From the NCBI GenBank assembly GCA_903938205.1, contig CAJACJ010000302.1:1-5239 (forward strand): DNA of 5,239 nt, read 5' to 3'. This document shows positions 1 through 5,239 of this stretch, in pieces. How positions within the stretch are numbered: position 1 is the first letter of the stretch; each line of letters opens with the position of its first letter. The notes beneath the pieces are model-generated. The model was not told the DNA's origin. It made no database searches and saw only the letters and a list, made by a program, of their open reading frames with translations. Origin of the DNA: an uncultured bacterium. GTDB taxonomy: Bacteria > Planctomycetota > Phycisphaerae > Phycisphaerales > SM1A02. The position numbers were made by a program, and so were the translations under genes.

Positions 1-631
1 CCGGTAATTTGTCGCTCACTTTGGCGCCACCAAGAATGGCGACGAATGGCTTGCGCGCCTGTTCCAATGTTTCACCAAGAAACTTCAATTCCTTCGCAAG
101 TAAAAAACCCGCGACGCACGGCTTGGGTTTCATGGCCAGTGGCAAGGCCAACATGCTGGCGTCATTTCGATGACTGGCACCAAACGCGTCGTTGCAATAC
201 GCGTCTGCGTACTGGGCAACGGCCGCGGCAAACTGGGAATCACCTTTCTTTTCACCTTTTTCAAAGCGAAGATTTTCTAGCAGCAATACCTCACCTGGTT
301 TCAAGGCCGCCGCTTCGGCATGCGATTGACTAGGCAATTCGCTGGACAAATGCACCTTGCCTGCGACGCCGGCCAACAATTCACGCAATCGCTGTGCAAC
401 GGCTTTCATGCTGTACGCAGGCTCATGGCCCTTGCCTTCAGGCCGGCCCAAATGACTGGCCACAATCACGCTACCGCCGCGCTTCAAAACGCTTTCAATG
501 GTGGGAATTGTGGCGCGAATGCGCCGATCATCGCTAATGGAACCGTCGTCGTGTTGCGGAACATTGAAATCCGCACGAATGAAAATTTTCTTGCCGCGCA
601 CATCCAATTGGTCGATGGTTTTCTTTGGCAC
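1..631 (-). CDS. pgk: Phosphoglycerate kinase, N-terminal half (3' end cut by window edge)
   Basis: This cytosolic glycolytic enzyme transfers the acyl phosphate of 1,3-bisphosphoglycerate to ADP, giving 3-phosphoglycerate and ATP. The minus-strand translation is open for 210 residues from a GTG at 631. Visible family hallmarks are the PGK signature KIFIRADFNVP (residues 15-25), the substrate-binding segment SHLGRP (59-64), ENLRF (119-123), NDAFGASHR (147-155) and, at the cut edge, KPFVAILGGAKVSDK (194-208), which begins the hinge toward the nucleotide-binding domain. So almost the whole 3-phosphoglycerate-binding domain is present; the C-terminal ATP-binding domain (about 190 more residues in a typical 390-420 residue protein) lies beyond position 1. 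The GTG is chosen because a GGAG sits six bases upstream and the next residues (PKKTIDQLDVRGK) match the usual PGK N-terminus. There is no frameshift. The gene is divergent from miaA. Identification is secure by motif. Confidence 0.97.
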   Translation of the reverse strand, partial: MPKKTIDQLDVRGKKIFIRADFNVPQHDDGSISDDRRIRATIPTIESVLKRGGSVIVASHLGRPEGKGHEPAYSMKAVAQRLRELLAGVAGKVHLSSELPSQSHAEAAALKPGEVLLLENLRFEKGEKKGDSQFAAAVAQYADAYCNDAFGASHRNDASMLALPLAMKPKPCVAGFLLAKELKFLGETLEQARKPFVAILGGAKVSDKLP

Positions 632-675
632 AATATTCTCCAGCCAGAGATGATAGAAACTCTTTGGCCACTTCG
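625..675. promoter_or_regulatory. Possible overlapping divergent promoters of pgk and miaA
   Basis: The two start codons face away from each other with only 44 bases between them. On the minus strand TATCAT (655 down to 650) matches the sigma70-type -10 consensus at 5 of 6 bases and would place a transcript start just before the pgk GGAG; no good -35 is seen at the right distance. On the plus strand TTGGCA (625-630) resembles a -35 and GATGAT (649-654) a weaker -10, 18 bases apart. The two -10 candidates lie on nearly the same bases. This rests on consensus matching by eye only; if the miaA start is really further downstream, its promoter may be too. Confidence 0.25.
638..641 (-). promoter_or_regulatory. 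Ribosome binding site of pgk
   Basis: The minus strand reads GGAG, then six bases, then GTG. This is a canonical Shine-Dalgarno at normal spacing, and it decides the non-ATG start of pgk. It contrasts with miaA and topA in this window, where I see no comparable purine-rich site before the chosen starts. Confidence 0.75.
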
Positions 676-1698
676 ATGGCACGGCAAGCGTGCAACACAA
701 TTCAACACAAAATTCAAAATTACATTCATCCTGAAAGCCACACCACAATTCCCACACACACGCAGCGCAAAACAATTGTGATCGCCGGTGAAACCGCCTC
801 GGGCAAAAGCGCGCTTGCGTTGTGGCTTGCGCAAAACATTCCTGGTGGCGGTGAAATTGTGGTGGCCGACAGCATGCAAGTCTGGCGCGGCATGGACATT
901 GGAACCGCCAAGCCCACCGCCGACGAGCGCGCGTTGGTGGCGCACCACGGAATTGATTTGGCCGATCCGCACCACGATGCGTTCAGCGCGGCGGATTGGT
1001 TGCGCGAAGCCACGCGCGCCATCGCCGACATTCACGCGCGCCAGCGAAACGCGATTGTGGTTGGCGGAACCAATTTGTATCTGCGGCTTCTCTTTGAAGG
1101 AATGGTCGAAAGCGCTCGTCCAGACGCTGATTTTCGCAAGTCGCTTGATGCGCTTGACGCCAACGCGTTGCGGGAAAAACTCATCCAAGTGGATCCAGAA
1201 ACCGCCGAGCGCTTGCACATCAATGATCGCAGGCGCAGCATTCGCGCGCTTGAGATTGCGCACTCAACGGGCCAGCCCGCAAGCGCCTCGCGCAATCAAT
1301 GGAACAGCGAGAGCCCGCTCATACCCGATGGATTTCAATTGCTCTCGCTGCAATGGAAAAGTGAAACGCTCAATCAGCGCATCAACGCGCGCGTGCAACA
1401 TTTTGTGGATGCAGGCTGGCTGAATGAAGTGAATCAACTCACGCGCGCCGCGCCGCTGGTGGCGCAAGCCATGGAGGCCGTGGGCTACCGCGAATTGCTT
1501 GACGCGCTTGAAAGCCGCTGCTCGCTCAAAGAGGCGGTTGAAAAAATAAAAATTCGCACTCGCCGTTACGCCAAACAGCAACGCACTTGGTTGCGTCGAT
1601 TCCAAACTTCGCCTCGTTGCGTGACTTTGGAGGCGGAAAATAAAATATTTGAAAAAATCTCACAAGAGGCTCTCACGGTGCTTTGCGGGGCGATTTGA
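676..1698 (+). CDS. miaA: tRNA dimethylallyltransferase (tRNA isopentenyltransferase)
   Basis: MiaA transfers a dimethylallyl group from DMAPP to N6 of A37 in tRNAs reading U-starting codons, which stabilises codon pairing. Numbered from the ATG at 676 (340 residues), the protein shows a P-loop GETASGKS (38-45), ADSMQVWRGMDIGTAKP (64-80, whose Asp65 aligns with the E. coli general base Asp42), VGGTNLYLR (129-137), NDRRRSIRALE (183-193), AMEAVGYREL (265-274) and the basic C-terminal RTRRYAKQQRTWLRRF (294-309) that contacts tRNA. Most family members read GPTASGK and GGTGLY or GGTMLY, so Glu39 and Asn132 are small departures. The family is usually about 300-320 residues and starts close to the P-loop; here about 37 residues precede it, low in complexity and rich in His, Thr and Gln, and no Shine-Dalgarno precedes the ATG. 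In-frame alternatives are TTG at 664 or 625 (the latter overlapping pgk) and GTG at 778, which would delete part of the first beta strand. Function is confident, the start is not. Confidence 0.94.
   Translation: MARQACNTIQHKIQNYIHPESHTTIPTHTQRKTIVIAGETASGKSALALWLAQNIPGGGEIVVADSMQVWRGMDIGTAKPTADERALVAHHGIDLADPHHDAFSAADWLREATRAIADIHARQRNAIVVGGTNLYLRLLFEGMVESARPDADFRKSLDALDANALREKLIQVDPETAERLHINDRRRSIRALEIAHSTGQPASASRNQWNSESPLIPDGFQLLSLQWKSETLNQRINARVQHFVDAGWLNEVNQLTRAAPLVAQAMEAVGYRELLDALESRCSLKEAVEKIKIRTRRYAKQQRTWLRRFQTSPRCVTLEAENKIFEKISQEALTVLCGAI
693..723 (+). repeat. Short imperfect direct repeat (CAACACAATT type)
   Basis: Three degenerate units follow one another: CAACACAATT (693-702), CAACACAAAATT (703-714) and CAAAATTAC (715-723). 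They lie in the A/C-rich stretch that would encode the N-terminal extension of MiaA. Such low-complexity sequence looks more like intergenic DNA than the GC-rich, codon-biased coding sequence that begins near 770. No function is claimed. Confidence 0.45.
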
Positions 1699-1709
1699 CC
1701 CCCCGTGAG
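1672..1709 (+). terminator. Hairpin across the miaA stop codon (possible terminator)
   Basis: CTCACGG (1672-1678) pairs with CCGTGAG (1703-1709), and inside it GGGG (1687-1690) pairs with CCCC (1699-1702), leaving an 8-base loop and an 8-base bulge on the left arm. The structure encloses the miaA TGA (1696-1698). No T-tract follows (GCGTGGTTCTCGG), so it does not fit the standard intrinsic terminator; it may instead attenuate transcription or protect the 3' end. The left arm is coding sequence. The pairing is read directly; the role is inferred. Confidence 0.3.
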
Positions 1710-1744
1710 CGTGGTTCTCGGACAAGCATTTCACGCTTGGTCAC

Positions 1745-1772
1745 TTGACGAGGCTCCAACTTCGGTTATTCA
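1745..1772 (+). promoter_or_regulatory. Possible topA promoter
   Basis: TTGACG (1745-1750) matches the -35 consensus at 5 of 6 bases. A weak -10, TATTCA (1767-1772), lies 16 bases downstream and would start transcription only about 8 bases before the topA ATG at 1787. A nearly leaderless message would fit the absence of a Shine-Dalgarno there. TTATAT (1781-1786) is a better -10 by sequence but is too far from the -35 and touches the start codon. The evidence is eye-matched consensus only. Confidence 0.3.
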
Positions 1773-1786
1773 TCGCATCCTTATAT

Positions 1787-4531
1787 ATGGCAAAGTCCAA
1801 GGCAAAACCTTCCGCATCAAAGGCAAAAACAGGCAAAAAGCCTGCATCTAGGGCCGCAAAAAGCCCCGTGGCCACCATTGGCGGCTCGCACTTGGTGATT
1901 GTTGAAAGTCCAACCAAGGCCAAGAAACTGCAGCAATATCTGGGCAGCGGCTATGTGGTTATTGCCAGTGTGGGCCACATTCGCGACCTTCCGCCCAAGA
2001 ATGAAAAGGGCGTAAAGCAGCAAGTGCCCGGCGTGGATATTGAAAATTTAACCTTCGAACCAACCTATGTGGTCGCTCCTGAAAAGAAACCGCTGGTCGC
2101 GCAAATTAGAAAGTTGGCCGCGGCCGCAAGCGACATTTGGTTCGCAACCGATCTTGACCGCGAAGGCGAAGCCATCGCATGGCATCTTGCCGAGCTTGTG
2201 AATGTTGATCCCACAACCGCAAAGCGCGTGGTCTTCAACGCCATCACCAAGCAAGCGGTGCTGGAAGGTTTCGCCAATCCGCGTCCGATTGATATGGACC
2301 GCGTGAATGCGCAACAAGCGCGCAGAATTCTTGATCGCATTGTGGGCTACCCCGTCAGCCAAGTGCTGTGGAAAAAAGTCGCGGGTGGTTTAAGCGCGGG
2401 CCGCGTTCAAAGCGTGGCCACTCGAATTGTTGTGGAACGCGACCGCGAAATCCGCGCGCATGTTCCAGATGAGAAGTGGAGCGTGTGCGTGCGCTTGACT
2501 GACGCGCTCGCCAAGGCCTCGGGCATGAGTGAATCATGGAACGCATTCATGTCCAAATTGGACGAGCGCGGCAAAGGCGCGACTCAAAAAGATCAGGCCG
2601 CATGGCTGGATTCCAATGGTGGATTTGAAACCGATCTCATTGAAATAAAGGGAAAGAAATTTGACTTGTCGTGCACCAAAGATGCGCCGCGCGATTTGTC
2701 CAAAGGCGCGGTGGACGCGGCAACCGCAGTTGGTTTGCAGCATGTTTCCGCCGATCGAACGGCGAATCCTGCGGGCAAAGGTCCGGCTGCTTTCAATGTG
2801 AAAGTCACCGGCACGCTTGATCCAAAGGCGCGTTACAAAGTGACCAACGTTGAGGGCAAGCGCGAAATGTCGCGGCCCTATCCGCCGTTTAAAACCAGCA
2901 CGCTTCAGCGCGCCGGTGGCTCGCTTGGCTTGACCGCCGATCGCACCATGCGCTTAGCGCAACAGTTGTACGAAGCTGGTTGGATTACCTACATGCGCAC
3001 CGACAGTCTGAATCTTGCGCCTGAATCCATCGAGGCGGCGCGCAGTTACTTGCGCACGAATTTCGGCGCGCAATATGTTCCAGACAAGGCGCGCTACTAC
3101 GAAAATAAAACCGAGGGCGCGCAAGAAGCGCACGAAGCAATTCGTCCAACCGATCCTTCACGCGATCCATCGGCGGCCATGCGCGATTTGCCAGAGGACC
3201 AAGCCAAGGTGTACGGTTTGATTTGGCGCTGCTTCATGGCGTGTCAAACTGCCGACGCCGAATTTGAACGCACCACCATTCTCTTTCAGCGATCCGATCA
3301 AGACACGGGCGCTGTGTTGCGAGCCAGCGGCCGCGTATTGGTGTTCGACGGTTTCTTGCGCGTCAATCCGCGCAGCGCCGACGACGCGCAACTTCCAAAA
3401 TTGAAAGATGGCGACACGCTCGCTCCATTTTCAATCGACGCTAAACAATCATTTAGTTCGCCGCCTTCGCGCTATACGGAAAGCAGCCTGATTAAATTTA
3501 TGGAAGAGGAAGGCATTGGCCGGCCCAGCACCTATGCCAGCATTGTGCGCACCATTGTGGACCGCAACTATGTGGAACGCCGCGGAACCAGCCTGGAAAG
3601 CACCTCTTTGGGCGAGAAAGTCACCGATTTTCTGATCGCGTGGTTCAACGACATTATTGAAGTTGGCTACACGCGCGAAATGGAAAAAGAGTTGGACGAT
3701 GTGGCCCAGCGCAAATTGGAATGGCATGAAATGTTGCGCGACTTCTGGAAAAAATTGAATCTGGATTTAGTCAAAGCTGGCGACGCGCCGCACGTGAAAG
3801 CCAAGATGGATCCCGCGCCATATGTCTGCCCCAAGTGCGGCAGTCAAACTGGATATCGCTTTGGTAAGAACGGACAATTTCTTTCGTGCGTTTCATACCC
3901 AGACTGCGTCTACGCGGCGCCGGTTGACCGCGAAGGTCGCCCGTTGCTTCCAGAGCGCGTGAACATTTGCAGCCCTGAAAATAATCAACCCATGGTCATG
4001 CGCACTGGCCGCTTTGGTCGCTTCATCACCAGCGACTTGCCGCCCAAGCCGCCCAAGGCCAAGAAGAAAAAGAAAACCAAGAAGCAGCTCGCGCAAGAAG
4101 TGGCCAGCGGCGTGGTGGCGTTGGCGGAGCCCGTGGAGAAAAAACAGTTCATCATCAATGTGGACTTGAAGGGCAAAATTAAATTGCCTTCAGTGCCCCC
4201 GCTACTCACGGATTTGGATTGCCCAAAATGCAAAACCCGCAAACTGAATTTGCGTCTTGGCAAGCGCGGTCCGTGGCTGGGTTGCAGCGGTTTTCCAAAG
4301 TGCCGCGGCCGCGAGGCCATGGGCAAACTGGATGAAAGCACGCAGAAAACATTGGAAGTTGCGCTGGCCAACCATGAGGCAGCCAATCCGCGCGCCGCTA
4401 TTTTCACCATGGACGATGTCCCCGTGAAGGATGGCGACAATGTGGTGGAATTTATTTTGCCAGGCGGCGTTCAGCTGCTGGCCATCCATCCAGATTCACA
4501 AGTGCCCACGCCCATCGCCAAAGCCGGTTGA
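1787..4531 (+). CDS. topA: DNA topoisomerase I (type IA, omega protein)
   Basis: The enzyme relaxes negative supercoils by cutting one strand, passing the other and resealing, through a 5'-phosphotyrosine link; it acts on the nucleoid. The 914-residue protein is complete. A Lys/Ala/Ser-rich basic leader (1-30) precedes the Toprim domain: LVIVESPTKAKK holds Glu40, and DLDREGE gives Asp122, Asp124 and Glu126 for Mg2+. GGLSAGRVQSVA (200-211), WITYMRTDS with catalytic Tyr402 and Arg404, EAHEAIRPTD (447-456) and GIGRPSTYASIV (576-587) follow. The tail has a four-Cys ribbon (Cys681, 684, 701, 707), a degenerate one near Cys728, a lysine tract (757-766) and a last ribbon (Cys812, 815, 833, 839). E. 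coli TopA is 865 residues; here Asp122 to Tyr402 spans 280 residues against 208 in E. coli, so about 70 are extra. ATG 1787 is preferred over the in-frame TTG 1745 because MAKSKAK is a typical family opening; no Shine-Dalgarno is seen at either. It lies 88 bases after miaA. Confidence 0.97.
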   Translation: MAKSKAKPSASKAKTGKKPASRAAKSPVATIGGSHLVIVESPTKAKKLQQYLGSGYVVIASVGHIRDLPPKNEKGVKQQVPGVDIENLTFEPTYVVAPEKKPLVAQIRKLAAAASDIWFATDLDREGEAIAWHLAELVNVDPTTAKRVVFNAITKQAVLEGFANPRPIDMDRVNAQQARRILDRIVGYPVSQVLWKKVAGGLSAGRVQSVATRIVVERDREIRAHVPDEKWSVCVRLTDALAKASGMSESWNAFMSKLDERGKGATQKDQAAWLDSNGGFETDLIEIKGKKFDLSCTKDAPRDLSKGAVDAATAVGLQHVSADRTANPAGKGPAAFNVKVTGTLDPKARYKVTNVEGKREMSRPYPPFKTSTLQRAGGSLGLTADRTMRLAQQLYEAGWITYMRTDSLNLAPESIEAARSYLRTNFGAQYVPDKARYYENKTEGAQEAHEAIRPTDPSRDPSAAMRDLPEDQAKVYGLIWRCFMACQTADAEFERTTILFQRSDQDTGAVLRASGRVLVFDGFLRVNPRSADDAQLPKLKDGDTLAPFSIDAKQSFSSPPSRYTESSLIKFMEEEGIGRPSTYASIVRTIVDRNYVERRGTSLESTSLGEKVTDFLIAWFNDIIEVGYTREMEKELDDVAQRKLEWHEMLRDFWKKLNLDLVKAGDAPHVKAKMDPAPYVCPKCGSQTGYRFGKNGQFLSCVSYPDCVYAAPVDREGRPLLPERVNICSPENNQPMVMRTGRFGRFITSDLPPKPPKAKKKKKTKKQLAQEVASGVVALAEPVEKKQFIINVDLKGKIKLPSVPPLLTDLDCPKCKTRKLNLRLGKRGPWLGCSGFPKCRGREAMGKLDESTQKTLEVALANHEAANPRAAIFTMDDVPVKDGDNVVEFILPGGVQLLAIHPDSQVPTPIAKAG

Positions 4532-5239
4532 TTAATTTTTTGCGCCAAGCGCTTTTTGACTTGGCATGAAAATGACAATGGCGATCAATGAACCAATTGC
4601 CATCCACATGGGGACCGTGAACAACTGCTTGTAATTCATCACGGCATTTTCGGTGGCCATGCCAGCGACTTTGGTGGCGAACATGCTGCCCACAATAATT
4701 CCAACGCCCACAAAAATAAGGTTGAATAAATTTTGCGCCGTGGCGCGCACATCTTTGGTTGTGAATTTGTCCACCATCATAAAGGCAACAAAAATGAAGC
4801 AGCCAAAGCACAAACCATGCAGCGCCACGCCAAACATCACTGGCAACAATGTCGGCATGTTGGCAAAGATGGCCATGCGCAACGCGTAGGCGCACAGACC
4901 AATCATGAGCAGTGATTTGTAACTGAACTTTTTGGTCAGCAACGGAATGGCTCCTAACACAACGATTTCCGTCATTTGCCCAATGGTCATCAAGCCGCCG
5001 CCGCCCACTCCAAAAATCTGGTTGGTCCAATCGGCAAAATTATTCACAGACACATTGGCGGCCTTGCGTTGAATGGCGCCAAGAAAATCGCTTGTAAAGA
5101 CAAAGTAAAACTGATGAATCATGCTCACCGGAATGGCCACCAAAAACAGCGTGACCAAAGGCTGCAATCGAATTTCACCCAGGGCCTCCGCCCATGCCAT
5201 GCGCTGCTTGGGTGATTTTGCGGGCGGCGTGTGCGGCAA
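4532..5239 (-). CDS. MFS transporter, nucleoside:H+ symporter-like, C-terminal half (5' end cut by window edge)
   Basis: The 235 visible residues form the second half of a 12-helix inner-membrane carrier. Hydrophobic segments, numbered from the edge, lie near 27-49, 80-101, 108-126, 131-155, 168-190 and 205-225, which I read as helices 7-12. GQMTEI (87-92) and VRATAQNLF (164-172) resemble the corresponding NupG motifs (SQISE and IRASAQGLF as I recall them), pointing to the nucleoside:H+ symporter branch of the major facilitator superfamily. The substrate cannot be told from this, as many bacterial members are annotated only as MFS transporter. The TTG at the edge is in frame but probably encodes leucine: (L)PHTPPAKSP looks like the loop between helices 6 and 7, so the gene should continue past 5239 by about 200 residues. 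Its TAA (4534-4532) directly abuts the topA TGA, so the two genes converge with no spacer. Confidence 0.85.
   Translation of the reverse strand: MPHTPPAKSPKQRMAWAEALGEIRLQPLVTLFLVAIPVSMIHQFYFVFTSDFLGAIQRKAANVSVNNFADWTNQIFGVGGGGLMTIGQMTEIVVLGAIPLLTKKFSYKSLLMIGLCAYALRMAIFANMPTLLPVMFGVALHGLCFGCFIFVAFMMVDKFTTKDVRATAQNLFNLIFVGVGIIVGSMFATKVAGMATENAVMNYKQLFTVPMWMAIGSLIAIVIFMPSQKALGAKN
4544..4565. repeat. Inverted repeat at the topA/transporter junction
   Basis: GCCAAG (4544-4549) and CTTGGC (4560-4565) form a 6-bp stem with a 10-base loop, inside the last codons of the transporter and just past the topA stop. TTTTTT (4535-4540) lies on the topA stop side of the stem: for the topA message it comes before the hairpin, and for the transporter message it reads as A-residues after it. 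Neither orientation makes a standard intrinsic terminator, so I record only the repeat. Confidence 0.35.

Noticed and set aside
320..781. Open frame of 153 codons on the plus strand opposite pgk
   Set aside because: The minus strand here encodes unmistakable PGK motifs, and the plus-strand product resembles no family I recognise.
484..1263. Long open frame of 259 codons on the minus strand opposite miaA
   Set aside because: It lies antisense to clear MiaA motifs, overlaps the start of pgk, and its translation is Arg/Asn-rich without any recognisable domain. It is a by-product of the codon use of miaA.
1726..1742. Small stem CAAGC...GCTTG in the miaA-topA gap
   Set aside because: Five base pairs with a 7-base loop and no T-tract are too weak to distinguish from chance.
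1745..1786. Upstream TTG start for topA, adding 14 residues
   Set aside because: The added residues (TRLQLRLFIASLY) do not resemble a TopA N-terminus, the TTG lies in the best -35 candidate, and ATG 1787 opens with the usual MAKSK-type leader.
3985..4440. Open frame of 151 codons on the minus strand opposite the TopA tail
   Set aside because: It is antisense to the zinc ribbons of TopA; its phenylalanine run is only the complement of the lysine tract.
4535..4565. Intrinsic terminator for topA or the transporter
   Set aside because: The T-tract precedes the hairpin for topA and is an A-tract for the transporter, so neither orientation fits stem followed by U-run.
4452..5030. Open frame of 192 codons on the minus strand overlapping the transporter and the end of topA
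   Set aside because: It is a different frame of the same strand as the transporter, is Trp/His/Arg-rich, and lacks the membrane segments and NupG-like motifs that the chosen frame shows.
1..5239. CRISPR array, tRNA or rRNA gene, insertion sequence, attachment site, defence or toxin-antitoxin genes
   Set aside because: Nearly every base is accounted for by four housekeeping or transport genes, and I saw no spaced repeats, terminal inverted repeats or RNA-gene signatures.

Overview
The window looks like ordinary bacterial housekeeping DNA. It carries four protein genes, two of them cut by the window edges, and I see no mobile element, CRISPR array, RNA gene or defence or biosynthetic system. 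The lineage is inferred from protein character only. The TopA tail (zinc ribbon, a KLPS-type linker, then a final ribbon with an RGPWLGCSxFPKCRGR-like motif) and the central-loop LPHTPP-like start of the transporter fragment resemble Planctomycetota, perhaps Phycisphaerae. This is a moderate-to-low confidence guess, and a marker-gene search would settle it.

Layout. Positions 1-631 (minus) hold the N-terminal half of phosphoglycerate kinase (pgk), starting at GTG with a good ribosome binding site and running off the left edge. A compact divergent region follows. Positions 676-1698 (plus) hold miaA, tRNA dimethylallyltransferase, whose exact start is uncertain. An 88-base gap holds a GC-rich hairpin overlapping the miaA stop and a possible promoter. 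Positions 1787-4531 (plus) hold topA, DNA topoisomerase I, complete and with an intact active site. Positions 4532-5239 (minus) hold the C-terminal half of a 12-helix MFS transporter of the nucleoside:H+ symporter type. Its stop codon directly abuts the topA stop codon.

The genes do not form one pathway: they cover glycolysis, tRNA modification, DNA supercoiling and solute transport. miaA and topA run the same way and could be co-transcribed, while pgk and the transporter are on the opposite strand. No intergenic stretch exceeds 300 bases.

The points most worth a second look are in the details. TopA has roughly 70 extra residues between its Toprim motif and catalytic tyrosine, compared with E. 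coli, and its middle zinc ribbon has lost its cysteines and runs into a lysine tract. MiaA has an unusual low-complexity N-terminal extension or a misplaced start, and a P-to-E change in its P-loop. topA and the transporter meet tail to tail with no bases between them. I found no convincing evidence of a previously undescribed system here.
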